Both the position numbers and the translations under genes were made by a program. Shown one piece after another: positions 28,877-39,144 of a DNA stretch of 64,000 nucleotides. Positions within the stretch are counted from its first letter, which is position 1; the number at the start of each line of letters is the position of its first letter. Source of the DNA: Mesobacillus maritimus (GTDB lineage Bacteria; Bacillota; Bacilli; Bacillales; Cytobacillaceae). Location of the stretch: contig NZ_JAMBNR010000009.1 in assembly GCF_023715205.1 (NCBI RefSeq), positions 186,001 to 250,000 of the forward strand, in the 5' to 3' direction. A model generated the notes under the pieces. That model had not been told where the DNA came from. It made no database searches and worked only from the letters and a program-made list of their open reading frames with translations.

Positions 28877-28996
28877 ATGGTTACAGCAGTGTTAGCACAA
28901 GAACTAAACCTAGACCTCGAATGGGTGGAACTCATCAACGAGGCCCTGGACCTGGGAATCCCTATTGAGGAAATTAGAGTGTTTCTTAATCAATAA
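28877..28996 (+). CDS. SinI-family antirepressor peptide
   Basis: 39 aa: a short N-terminus, then NLDLEWVELINEALDLGIPI and EEIRVFLNQ. This matches the SinI dimerisation domain (B. subtilis SinI: DQEWVELMVEA and SPEEIRKYL). SinI binds SinR and lifts its repression of matrix operons such as eps. There is no DNA-binding half. ATG 28877 lies 5 bases after AGGAGG (an ATG three bases earlier is too close). It is monocistronic between the c-di-GMP riboswitch and a terminator. Whether its partner is SinR or another SinR-like regulator cannot be seen here. Confidence 0.88.
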   Translation: MVTAVLAQELNLDLEWVELINEALDLGIPIEEIRVFLNQ

Positions 28997-28998
28997 TT

Positions 28999-29024
28999 AT
29001 TGGACCTTATTGGGTCCTTTTTTC
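28999..29024 (+). terminator. Terminator after the SinI-like gene
   Basis: GGACC (29002-29006) pairs with GGTCC (29013-29017), followed by TTTTTT. Confidence 0.88.
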
Positions 29025-29059
29025 GTTTTGTAAGACATTTGGTTGTGGTCTCTAGTAAT

Positions 29060-29120
29060 GGGGCGTCAGAGTGAGTCACAAGGACACCCCGAGTTTACTT
29101 GTTTCACAGAATGTTTCCCG
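29060..29120 (+). repeat. REP-like dispersed repeat, copy A4
   Basis: GACACCCCGAGTTTACTTG and TTTCACAGAATGTTTCCCGG match the 3' two-thirds of copy A1. The 5' part is diverged (GGGCGTCAGAGTGAGTCAC). Confidence 0.7.
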
Positions 29121-29266
29121 GTAGTATACCATAATTAGTTTAGGTCTTTTTATGTGTAAAGAGGCTCTTTTTAGACCAAGAAGTAAAAATTCCGCCTCTA
29201 CTTTGAAGGATATTGTGTGAATATGTCGAAATGATTTGGTTGATTCTATATTCTCCCTTTTCTTTA

Positions 29267-29320
29267 GGGACCCTGTGTCTGCCACGCACCGATTACTGGG
29301 TTTTGTCTAAAGAGATTGAT
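29267..29320 (+). repeat. REP-like repeat, diverged short variant
   Basis: GGGACCCTGTGTCTGCCACG is followed by CACCGATTACTGGGTTTTG and TCTAAAGAGATTGAT. The order of elements follows the short variants at 19151 and 20231, but with more substitutions. Confidence 0.5.
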
Positions 29321-29383
29321 GGCGTTTGTTCGCCTAGAGAATAGCATCTTTAACTGAAAAGCTTGTTAAGAGAAGGGATTAAA

Positions 29384-29926
29384 ATGGTCATGGTTATTAA
29401 AATTTTAGTAGATATCATTAAGGAATATTCTAAGCAGATTAATTTCCCTATCCTTTTCATTTTATCGGGTTTTATTTGGGGCATTTATTTAATTTGGATA
29501 GGGAGGGAAATACCAGCTAACCTTCTTCTAGGGTTAACGGTCTTTAGTATTTTTTTAGCCATTTATGAATATTTCAAGTTACATAAATTGAAAAATGAAA
29601 CTCATGGAAAATTTGAGAAGGCAAATAAGTTTGAAACTCCGCAAAGAGTATTGCTAACGATTGGTATCCTTGTTTCTCTATCCCTTATCGTATTCTATGA
29701 TTTTTTCCTAGTGGCATTAGAACAAGCTTTGAATGACTATGATCTCTCTAAAGAAGAGATTGTCAAAAGAATTGGTGATACAGGAACGCTGCTTGGTCCT
29801 GCATTGGTCATTTATACCGTAGGAAAGAACTCTGAAATACGTAAAATAAAAGAAAAAGCGTCCAATAACGAAGTGAAAGTGCAAAGTAAGCCCAGACCAT
29901 CAAAAAGAAAAAAGAAGAAACGGTAA
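29384..29926 (+). CDS. Hypothetical membrane protein
   Basis: 180 aa with about four hydrophobic segments (roughly 20-40, 45-65, 90-112 and 130-150) and a strongly basic C-terminal tail (PSKRKKKKR). No recognised domain. ATG 29384 follows AGAAGGG; upstream in-frame codons have no ribosome binding site. Alone between repeat copies. Confidence 0.6.
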   Translation: MVMVIKILVDIIKEYSKQINFPILFILSGFIWGIYLIWIGREIPANLLLGLTVFSIFLAIYEYFKLHKLKNETHGKFEKANKFETPQRVLLTIGILVSLSLIVFYDFFLVALEQALNDYDLSKEEIVKRIGDTGTLLGPALVIYTVGKNSEIRKIKEKASNNEVKVQSKPRPSKRKKKKR

Positions 29927-29950
29927 AAAGGGATCGTGTATGATCACCTT

Positions 29951-30094
29951 GGGAAACGGTGCCTGTTACGACAAATGGTTGGACTATTGTGGGTCGGGTT
30001 TACATCGATTTTAATATTCTGCAAGATGTGTTACCTTGGCATCTTATTTTAGGGAAAGGTCCTCTTTTTTATAGGAGGGCCTTTTCTCGTTTTA
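29951..30094 (+). repeat. Composite repeat, 5' part with terminator hairpin
   Basis: It starts AACGGTGCCTGTTACG and ends in a terminator-like hairpin at 30055-30090, in which AAAGGTCCTC pairs with GAGGGCCTTT. Order and spacing parallel the units at 17890, 21000 and 32346. Confidence 0.5.
30055..30090 (+). terminator. Terminator within the composite repeat
   Basis: AAAGGTCCTC (30055-30064) pairs with GAGGGCCTTT (30075-30084), then TTCTCG. It may serve the membrane protein gene ending at 29926. Confidence 0.65.
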
Positions 30095-30200
30095 AAAGCT
30101 TTAGTGAGTGAAAGAAGACTGAGTGTAGTGGATGAATACGACAGTTTCTTATTGATGAAAGCCACAGCCACGTTTGGCAAGGCCAGCTACGGGGCTCTTA

Positions 30201-30271
30201 ACTGGTCAAATCTATAAGCGGAACCGTGTTTGTCCAGCGTTGAATAGAGCGTTAGCATTCTACTACGCCAA
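30201..30271 (+). repeat. Composite repeat tail, copy 1
   Basis: ACTGGTCAAATCTATAAGC, then TGTTTGTCCAGCG and GCGTTAGCATTCTACTACGC. It aligns without gaps over about 70 bases with 32457-32527. Confidence 0.7.
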
Positions 30272-30463
30272 CCGGGATAAAGAACCTATCCTCATGTTTT
30301 AGGATAGTAAAAAAGAATGATAGTTTATTGATGAATATTAGAAGGCGGGTCGTTTATCTCATTACATTTGGTTTAATTTTACTAATATGGTAAATATTTC
30401 TTGATTGCCGTTGTCTCTTTAAATATACTAAAAACTGACAAAAATCACCAATAGGAGGTAATC

Positions 30464-31819
30464 ATGAAAAAAATTGTAGTGCCCTTTTTAGTGGCTGCAG
30501 GATTGTTATTCGTCGGCCAACAGGATGTAGGGGCAAAAGACTTAACAGAGATCAAATCAAAAAGAGGGTTTAATTCCATCCAATTGGAGACGGAAAATCT
30601 CAAAGGAAACTATATCAAAGTTTATAGGGATGGGGAGAAAGTCTGGGAAGGGAATAAGAAAGAATATGTGGATGCAAATCTAGAACCAGATTACTCGTAT
30701 ACATATAAAATCGGTGTCTATGATAATGAAAAACTAGTAGATATTGTATCACACCGAGCTAAAACGAAAAAAGAAAAGCCAACAAAGGAAGATAAGGCTA
30801 CAGATACTACATATTCTGAAGAAACGGATCTAGTCTCTACAGTTGGAAAGGATTTTGTCACATTAGAATGGGAGACAATTCCTGATGATGACGGGATCTA
30901 TGAAATTTACCGAGATGGAAAGTTATTGGATCAAGTTTCAACTACAAAATACACTGATTCTACAGTGAATAATGGTCAAGATTATTTATATGAGATTGTT
31001 TCCTCTAAAGAGGTATCAAACAAGCAGAAAAAAGAAATCAAAAAGCAATTAAAAGAGAATGATATCGACTATTCGAAAATCGATAAAGAGTATTTATTTA
31101 ATGAAGTGAAGACAGTAGGAAAAGTAGTTGAAACGGTTGAAGAGATTTCAGAAGCAGAATTAGAAACAATTGATGTTCCAGAGGAATTTGTGGAAGCTCC
31201 GATTCAAACTTTAGGAATTCCAGACGTGGGAGCAGAAGTTCCGGCGTATATATTCCGATACCAAACCTTTATTCCTTTTGCGTCAGTGGATAATCCAAAT
31301 CAACTCCATGAAACACTAATTGGGAAATATGGAACAAGACTAAAAGGGGACAATAGAGGATACGATCCTTTTTCAAATAAATATCGAACGAGAGTAGATG
31401 TTTTTGCTGATTGGTGGTACCCCGATTTATATGCAGACCGTTTAGTAGGAGAAAGTGTACTCTATGACTCTTCTGGTAATGTTTTAATGCGAGATACTGA
31501 AAGTAATAGTGGAATTAAAGTAACTAAAGATTTAGTGTCTAGTACAAAAATGATGTGGAGAGTCAATCATGATGTAGGTATTCCTTTTCACTCCTCTTAT
31601 CCAAACATCACCTATTATTATGAGGGAACCGTCTATAAAAACGGTACTTTTAGCTTAAGAGGATCACATGATAAAGCTCCGAATCATGAACTTTACGCTG
31701 GAAATGCCTATACGGATATAAGACCTTTAACGGCATATACCTATGCTGTTGGAAGTACTTTGGACTTTGGATATTTAGCTCCTGGTACTCCTCAAAAATA
31801 TTTTGAAGTTAGTATGTAA
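30464..31819 (+). CDS. Secreted protein with two Fn3-like repeats and a DUF3238-like C-terminus
   Basis: 451 aa. A signal peptide (about 1-24, ending GAKD) is followed by two beta domains of fibronectin-III character, with matching phrases IKVYRDGEKVWEGN...YVDANLEPDYSYTYKI and YEIYRDGKLLDQV...YTDSTVNNGQDYLYEI. A charged helical linker comes next. The C-terminal ~200 residues contain IFRYQTFIPFASV, GDNRGYDPFSNKYRTRV and ADWWYP, recalling DUF3238 proteins of bacilli. AGGAGG lies before the ATG. Probably an extracellular adhesion or toxin-like protein; function unknown. Confidence 0.72.
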   Translation: MKKIVVPFLVAAGLLFVGQQDVGAKDLTEIKSKRGFNSIQLETENLKGNYIKVYRDGEKVWEGNKKEYVDANLEPDYSYTYKIGVYDNEKLVDIVSHRAKTKKEKPTKEDKATDTTYSEETDLVSTVGKDFVTLEWETIPDDDGIYEIYRDGKLLDQVSTTKYTDSTVNNGQDYLYEIVSSKEVSNKQKKEIKKQLKENDIDYSKIDKEYLFNEVKTVGKVVETVEEISEAELETIDVPEEFVEAPIQTLGIPDVGAEVPAYIFRYQTFIPFASVDNPNQLHETLIGKYGTRLKGDNRGYDPFSNKYRTRVDVFADWWYPDLYADRLVGESVLYDSSGNVLMRDTESNSGIKVTKDLVSSTKMMWRVNHDVGIPFHSSYPNITYYYEGTVYKNGTFSLRGSHDKAPNHELYAGNAYTDIRPLTAYTYAVGSTLDFGYLAPGTPQKYFEVSM

Positions 31820-31889
31820 TGAATATTTGTAGGAGAGCCAGATCCTGGTTCTCCTTTGTTATTTAGATTCATTTAGAAAAGGAGTTTAT

Positions 31890-32333
31890 ATGATTAAAGA
31901 AATAAAGCATAAACTTATTGCTGGGTTTTTCACGGCCCTGAATTCAGGATTCATCTATTATTTGGTTGAATCTAAAGGCGCTGAGGTAGTGACTAACCAA
32001 AGTACTTTAACCAATCTAATTGGTGCTACGGTAAAGATTTTAGCGTACTCATTTATTTATGTACTACCCATAATTTTTATTATTGGAATCCCAATCTCGA
32101 TTCTCATTGATTTTCTTTTAAAAAAGGTTCGTTTGGATCAAAGCATTTTCTCTTTTATACTTCATATTTCTGTCTTTGGTTTAGGAATCCTTTTATATTG
32201 GGGAATCACCCTTGGTCTAAATAATATTAGTTTTATTTCTGAGCCAGAACTGGTTTATAACTTATTTATGTTTGTATATACTCCAGGTGTCTTTTGGCTG
32301 ATAAACAATCTGTTAAAGAAAACAAAGGCTTAA
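31890..32333 (+). CDS. Hypothetical four-helix membrane protein
   Basis: 147 aa with four hydrophobic segments (about 10-27, 50-75, 85-105 and 120-140) joined by short loops. No family recognised. AAAGGAG precedes ATG 31890. It lies 70 bases after the Fn3-like secreted protein gene in the same direction and may be co-transcribed and functionally paired with it. Confidence 0.6.
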   Translation: MIKEIKHKLIAGFFTALNSGFIYYLVESKGAEVVTNQSTLTNLIGATVKILAYSFIYVLPIIFIIGIPISILIDFLLKKVRLDQSIFSFILHISVFGLGILLYWGITLGLNNISFISEPELVYNLFMFVYTPGVFWLINNLLKKTKA

Positions 32334-32345
32334 AACCTTTTGAGG

Positions 32346-32527
32346 AGTGTGCTCTACTGTCACCTCCCCGTTATTAAATTTCACTGTTCGTTAAGGCCTT
32401 CTTTATAGGAAAGGGGGCCATTTTCTATTTGCCCAGCATAAAACCTTAGGTGCATTACTGGTCATGTAGATAAGTTGAATTGCATTTGTCCAGCATGGTT
32501 TAGATTGTTAGCATTCTTTTACCGCAA
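32346..32527 (+). repeat. Composite repeat, complete unit
   Basis: A REP-like 5' part (CTGTCACCTCCCCG) is followed by a hairpin (AAGGCC and GGGGGCC at 32391-32419) and then the tail at 32457-32527, which matches 30201-30271 (shared TTTGTCCAGC and GTTAGCATTCT). This is the best complete example of the three-part unit. Confidence 0.6.
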
Positions 32528-32540
32528 AAGTGGAAGGCAG

Positions 32541-32572
32541 GTGGGACAAGGGACCTGTCCCCCTTGTCCCAC
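32541..32572. repeat. Palindromic REP hairpin, GGGACA type
   Basis: GTGGGACAAGG (32541-32551) pairs perfectly with CCTTGTCCCAC (32562-32572) around GACCTGTCCC. It is the same type of palindrome as 63934-63960 and, less exactly, 62722-62750. Such hairpins are the expected substrates of RAYT proteins. Confidence 0.8.
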
Positions 32573-32982
32573 TCTCTTTGTTGATTAGCTTCGGTATGTT
32601 GGTGATCGCTTTTCTGGACTTTACAAATAAAGATAAGGACCAAGACTCCTGAACACGCTGAGAGGCGTGTTATTTTTTTTGTATGTGGAAACGGTTCTGG
32701 AAATTATCATTCCTGTGATTAGGATATGAAACTGTCCCTTGTCTTAACAAAATAGTGTGTAGCATGTGCGTACAAATTTTTCTATTGGATGGATTGTTTT
32801 TGGAGAGTAAAGTGATTGAAGAAAATGAAAGGGTTGTCCGAGTGAAAAGGTACGAATAAAAATGATTTATTGGTAAATCCCCTTCATTTATAGGTTTTAC
32901 GTCCTCTTTATACAACTACTTTTAAGGATATCCAAAAACATAGCGTGATCGCCTTAGATAGCTAAACTAGAATAGCTTTGCA
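32573..32982. other. Gene-free region before the arabinose operators
   Basis: It contains a terminator at 32652 whose upstream gene is unclear, and no convincing frame on either strand. Confidence 0.45.
32652..32680 (+). terminator. Strong intrinsic terminator
   Basis: AACACGC pairs with GCGTGTT across TGAGAG, followed by A and eight T. No gene ends right before it, so it may be left from a lost gene or insulate the arabinose promoter. Confidence 0.85.
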
Positions 32983-32998
32983 TATTGTACGTACATAG
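32983..32998. promoter_or_regulatory. AraR-type operator, distal
   Basis: TATTGTACGTACATAG matches the B. subtilis AraR operator (ATTTGTACGTACAAAT) in its palindromic GTACGTAC core. It lies about 76 bases, centre to centre, from a second site over the promoter, compatible with looping repression relieved by arabinose. Confidence 0.8.
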
Positions 32999-33055
32999 AA
33001 GGGCGTTATTTTGTGAAAAAAGGATGACCTTACGCTGGAATCAAACTGTTTGTCA

Positions 33056-33084
33056 TTGACATGTACGTATAGGTTAAGTAAGAT
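33056..33084 (+). promoter_or_regulatory. SigA-type promoter of the arabinose operon
   Basis: TTGACA (33056-33061), a 17-base spacer and TAAGAT (33079-33084). An AraR-type site fills the spacer and a cre site follows the start region. Confidence 0.82.
33059..33074. promoter_or_regulatory. AraR-type operator, promoter-proximal
   Basis: ACATGTACGTATAGGT keeps the GTACGTA core and overlaps the -35 box and spacer, where a bound repressor would block RNA polymerase. Confidence 0.7.
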
Positions 33085-33096
33085 ATTGGTAATAGA

Positions 33097-33110
33097 TGAA
33101 TGCGTTTTCA
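33097..33110. promoter_or_regulatory. cre site (CcpA)
   Basis: TGAATGCGTTTTCA agrees with the cre consensus TGWAARCGYTWNCW at 13 of 14 positions. It sits just downstream of the predicted start point, a usual place for roadblock repression by glucose. Confidence 0.75.
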
Positions 33111-33221
33111 GTTAACTGAAGATTGCGTTTATATAAAATACTAAGGGGTGATTCTTACATAAATTACACAGGGATACTTAGTTTGTTTAATGGACAAATA
33201 ATCTAAAGGTGGGGGTTGCAA

Positions 33222-34577
33222 GTGAATAGAAAAAGTCTTTCGATTTTTAGTGTTCTGCTATTATCTTTGGTTTTTGTACTAACAGCATGTGGCGGTGGCG
33301 GAGGAAACAGTGCGGAACCTGCGAGCTCTGATGATACAAAAGTGGCTGGTTCAGATCTTGAAAATGCAACAGAATTAACTTTTTGGACTTTTGCGGGAAC
33401 ACACGCTGATTTTTATGTAAATGCTGCTGAAAGATGGAATGAACAAAATCAGGATAAACCAATCAAATTAAAGGTTGAAAATTATCCATTTGACCAAATG
33501 CACAATAATTTATTGATGGCCTTGCAATCTGGATCTGGGGCACCTGACTTGGTGGATATTGAGTTAGCGAAGTTTCCGAACTTTTTAAAAGGGGACATTC
33601 AGCTAGAATCTCTGAATGATTTGATTGAGCCTGAATTAGATAGTTTCATAGCAGAGAGATTGGATATTTACTCAAAGGATGGAAACTACTATGGAGCTCC
33701 AACGCACTTAGGTGCTTCCGTTGTCTACTATAATACCGATATCATGGAACAGGCTGGCGTCGATATCGATTCAATCGTTACTTGGGATGATTATGTAGAA
33801 GCTGGGAAAAAAGTAGTGGAAGCGACAGGAAAGCCAATGACAACCATCGCGACAAACTGGTATGGAATTTGGCCGTTTGTTGCCCAAAGAGGTTCGGACT
33901 TCTTTGACGAAAATGGAGAAGTGACTTTAGACAACGAAAAAAATATTGAAACCCTTCAATTCATTGATGATTTAGTGAACAAGCATAAAATTGCTGAAAT
34001 TGCTCCAGGAGGACAATACCATTCAGAGGAATTCTATGGAGCGATGAATCAAGGTAGTCAAGCGTCATTAGTGATTCCGATGTATTACATGAAGGATTTC
34101 ACCACTTATATGCCTGACCTCAAAGGGAAAATCCAAATCCGTCCGATGCCGAAATGGTCTGATTCTGATTATCAATCGGTCACAATGGGTGGAACAGGAA
34201 CGGCTGTTACGAACCAATCTGAACATGTTGATTTAGCGAAAGAGTTCTTATACTTTGCGAAGTTGTCTAAAGAAGGAAACATCCAGTTATGGAAGGAATT
34301 AGGTTTTGACCCTCCACGTTGGGATGTTTGGGAAGACCCACAAATGAGGGAGGATAATGAATATTATCAGTACTTCCACGATGATATTTTTGATATTTTA
34401 CTAGCTATTCGTGAAAATGTTGCCGGTATTCGTTTATCTGAGTATACCCCTGACGTGTTAACCGAAATTGATACAAATATTATGCACAGTGTTCTTAGAG
34501 AACAAAATCTTACTCCAGAAGAAGCATTAAAACAATCAGCTGATACGGTAAGGCAGAAAGCTGGTAGCAAAGAATAA
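33222..34577 (+). CDS. araN: Arabinose-oligomer ABC transporter, substrate-binding lipoprotein
   Basis: 451 aa. A lipoprotein signal has lipobox LTAC with Cys23, followed by Gly-rich residues and an extracellular solute-binding protein type 1 fold (ELTFWTFAGTHADFYVNAAERW onward). GTG 33222 follows GGTGGGGG; a TTG six bases earlier is less likely. The AraR-type operators and the GH51 gene downstream indicate an AraN-like role in binding arabino-oligosaccharides. The first permease gene follows by 63 bases. No ATPase gene is present; MsmX-type shared ATPases serve such systems in bacilli. Confidence 0.85.
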   Translation: MNRKSLSIFSVLLLSLVFVLTACGGGGGNSAEPASSDDTKVAGSDLENATELTFWTFAGTHADFYVNAAERWNEQNQDKPIKLKVENYPFDQMHNNLLMALQSGSGAPDLVDIELAKFPNFLKGDIQLESLNDLIEPELDSFIAERLDIYSKDGNYYGAPTHLGASVVYYNTDIMEQAGVDIDSIVTWDDYVEAGKKVVEATGKPMTTIATNWYGIWPFVAQRGSDFFDENGEVTLDNEKNIETLQFIDDLVNKHKIAEIAPGGQYHSEEFYGAMNQGSQASLVIPMYYMKDFTTYMPDLKGKIQIRPMPKWSDSDYQSVTMGGTGTAVTNQSEHVDLAKEFLYFAKLSKEGNIQLWKELGFDPPRWDVWEDPQMREDNEYYQYFHDDIFDILLAIRENVAGIRLSEYTPDVLTEIDTNIMHSVLREQNLTPEEALKQSADTVRQKAGSKE

Positions 34578-34640
34578 AGATGGAATGGGCAGGGTAAAAC
34601 CTGTCCATCTATCTCATTTTATAATGTTAGAAGGGATAAA

Positions 34641-35594
34641 ATGGCCGAGTTAAATGCGAATAACAGGAAAAACACGCTGCCTTTGGTGAAAGAAAAAAAG
34701 GGAAATAAAGTGCTGAAATTCTTTAACTCCCAAAAGGTAGTGCCGTATATTTTTGTGTTTCCGTTTATTGTTTCCTTTGCAATCCTGACCTTATATCCTA
34801 CGATTCAAGCAATAATCATGAGCTTTCAGAGGATTTTACCAGGTCAAGTAGAATTTATCGGGTTCCAAAACTACGAAAGAATCTTTAATCAGGCTTTTTA
34901 TAAGGCATTAACGAATTCTACCGTCTATATGCTTCTTACGGTGTTGATCTTAGTCACGATTCCAATCATTTTAGCCATGCTGCTAGATTCTAAGTTAGTA
35001 CGGTTCAAAACGTTCTTTCGTTCTGCCTTATTTATACCAGCATTAACCTCGATCGTTGTTGCCGGTGTTATTTTTCGATTGGTTTTTGCAGAATCAGAGA
35101 ATGCGATTGCGAACCAAATCATCGGGTTTTTTGGCTTTGAACCTGTTAGTTGGCAATTTAATGCATGGTCAGGGATGTTGATCATGGTCATTATGGCTTC
35201 CTGGAGATGGATGGGAGTCAATGTTCTATACTTTTTAGCTGGGTTACAGAATATTCCTAAGGAGTTGTATGAATCCGCTGAAATGGATGGGGCGAATCTC
35301 TTTCAAAAGTTTCGGCACGTTACGCTTCCATTTTTAAAACCAATCATTATTTTTGTTACAACCATCAGTATTATTGGTGGTTTTCGAGTATTCGAAGAAA
35401 GTTATGTGATTTGGGAAGGAAACTCACCAGGAAATATTGGGTTAACACTTGTTGGGTTATTGTATCAGCAGGGGATTCAACAAAATGATATGGGCTTTGG
35501 TGCCGCGATTGGTGTCGTGCTCCTCCTGCTAATCTTTGTAGTTAGTATTATTTACTTGTTGATGACAGGTGCATTTAAAAGAGGTGACGAGTAG
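34641..35594 (+). CDS. araP: ABC sugar permease, MalF/AraP type
   Basis: 317 aa with six transmembrane helices after a basic cytoplasmic N-terminus. The EAA loop reads ELYESAEMDGANLFQKFRHVTLP, which contacts the ATPase. It follows the binding protein gene and is followed one base after its stop by the second permease start. GAAGGG precedes ATG 34641. Confidence 0.87.
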   Translation: MAELNANNRKNTLPLVKEKKGNKVLKFFNSQKVVPYIFVFPFIVSFAILTLYPTIQAIIMSFQRILPGQVEFIGFQNYERIFNQAFYKALTNSTVYMLLTVLILVTIPIILAMLLDSKLVRFKTFFRSALFIPALTSIVVAGVIFRLVFAESENAIANQIIGFFGFEPVSWQFNAWSGMLIMVIMASWRWMGVNVLYFLAGLQNIPKELYESAEMDGANLFQKFRHVTLPFLKPIIIFVTTISIIGGFRVFEESYVIWEGNSPGNIGLTLVGLLYQQGIQQNDMGFGAAIGVVLLLLIFVVSIIYLLMTGAFKRGDE

Positions 35595-35595
35595 G

Positions 35596-36432
35596 ATGAA
35601 GAAAAACAATACCTTAACAAAATGGATCTTTAATATCCTCTTTATCGTGGTAGCGTTCATTGCCTTATTTCCTTTATTAAGCTTAATCATCTCCTCGTTT
35701 CGCCCATCATCCGAATTAATGAGAAACGGGATCACATTCTCCATCAATTGGAATGAGCTCTCGCTAAGCAATTACACGCATATTTTCACCCAATCTCCTG
35801 ACTATTGGGCCTGGTATGGGAACAGTTTGATTATTAGCTCCTTAACGATTGTATTATCGTTATTTTTCTCTTCGATGGTTGGCTATGCGATGGCGGTCTA
35901 TGATTTCAAGGGAAAAAATTTGCTGTTTCTATGTGTACTCGTCATCATCATGATTCCGTTTGAAGTCTTGATGCTGCCCCTTTATCAATTGATGATTGAT
36001 GTTAATTTAATCAATACGTATATCGGAGTCATGTTGCCGTTAATTGTTGCACCGACGGCTGTGTTTTTCTTTCGACAATACGCCCTCGGGCTTCCAACTG
36101 AATTGATGGATGCTGCTAGAATTGACGGATGTACAGAGTATGGCATTTATTTTAAAATAATGGCGCCATTGATGCTGCCTTCTTTCTCCGCAATGGCCAT
36201 TCTCCAGGGATTAAACAGTTGGAATAATTTCTTATGGCCACTACTGGTGATCCGTTCTAATGATTTATTTACATTGCCAATAGGGTTGGCCACTTTGTTG
36301 ACGCCTTACGGAAATAATTATGACACCTTAATTGCTGGAGCGGTCATGACGATTCTCCCAATTATTGTTCTCTTTATTTTCTTCCAACGATATTTTGTTG
36401 CAGGTTTAGCTTCAGGTAGTGTAAAAGGATAA
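35596..36432 (+). CDS. araQ: ABC sugar permease, MalG/AraQ type
   Basis: 278 aa, six helices. The EAA loop is ELMDAARIDGCTEYGIYFKI, and the family C-terminal RYFVAGLASGSVKG is intact. ATG 35596 follows GAGGTGACGAG, which overlaps the end of the first permease gene. It pairs with the AraP-like permease as the transmembrane part of the importer. Confidence 0.88.
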   Translation: MKKNNTLTKWIFNILFIVVAFIALFPLLSLIISSFRPSSELMRNGITFSINWNELSLSNYTHIFTQSPDYWAWYGNSLIISSLTIVLSLFFSSMVGYAMAVYDFKGKNLLFLCVLVIIMIPFEVLMLPLYQLMIDVNLINTYIGVMLPLIVAPTAVFFFRQYALGLPTELMDAARIDGCTEYGIYFKIMAPLMLPSFSAMAILQGLNSWNNFLWPLLVIRSNDLFTLPIGLATLLTPYGNNYDTLIAGAVMTILPIIVLFIFFQRYFVAGLASGSVKG

Positions 36433-36457
36433 TTTCGTGATAGAAAGGTGAAAAAGG

Positions 36458-38601
<2,144 letters not shown>

Positions 38602-38612
38602 TTATATGGTGA

Positions 38613-38649
38613 AAACACCCCGCTCTGGTTGGGAGAGTGGGGTGTTTCT
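38613..38649 (+). terminator. Terminator of the arabinose operon
   Basis: AAACACCCC pairs with GGGGTGTTT, with further CTCT/AGAG pairing inside. Confidence 0.8.
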
Positions 38650-38705
38650 ATGAGGTGTTTGACTAAGAAATAGCCGTAGCTCCTTTTCGTAGAGACTAGC
38701 AGTTT

Positions 38706-39016
38706 TTATGTCAACAAGCTTTCAGATTCGCTCTTTTTTCTAGCTGCGGTCGAGCTTCGAATCACCAGTTCTGGTTCGTATATGATTGAGGATGGAACAT
38801 CATTAGATGGTCCATTTTCGATTGCGTTCACAATCCATTTTGCTGCATCTTGACCCATCTCTTCTTTAGGGTGTTTCACACTCGTCAGCTTAATTTCTGA
38901 TGCTTCTGCTAATAAGGAATCATCAAATCCAACGTTGGAAATTTCCTCAGGGATTTTGATGTTTAGTTCTCTTAATAAAGAATAATGTATAAAGCAATCT
39001 CGTCAACCTCAATGAG
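38706..39016 (-). pseudogene. araR remnant (C-terminal ligand-binding part)
   Basis: Read on the minus strand it gives LLRELNIKIPEEISNVGFDD and then LTSVKHPKEEMGQDAAKWIV with a normal stop at 38706. This is the C-terminus of a LacI-fold effector domain as in AraR of B. subtilis. Upstream only VDEIALYI remains, in another frame. No GntR-type DNA-binding domain is present in the window. Convergent with the arabinofuranosidase gene; presumably a functional AraR is encoded elsewhere or the operators are unoccupied. Confidence 0.85.
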
Positions 39017-39144
39017 ATGAGGTATACAATATTTGGCGTACTTACTATCTCCCGCGTATCCAAAATTTTCATAATGGTCGCTTCGTGATATGATTAAATT
39101 TAAGGGAAAATAATGATCATGATGTATTATATTGAAAGGTATGA

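Noticed and set aside
38706-39016. Intact AraR regulator
   Set aside because: Only the C-terminal part is readable, with a frameshift and no DNA-binding domain.
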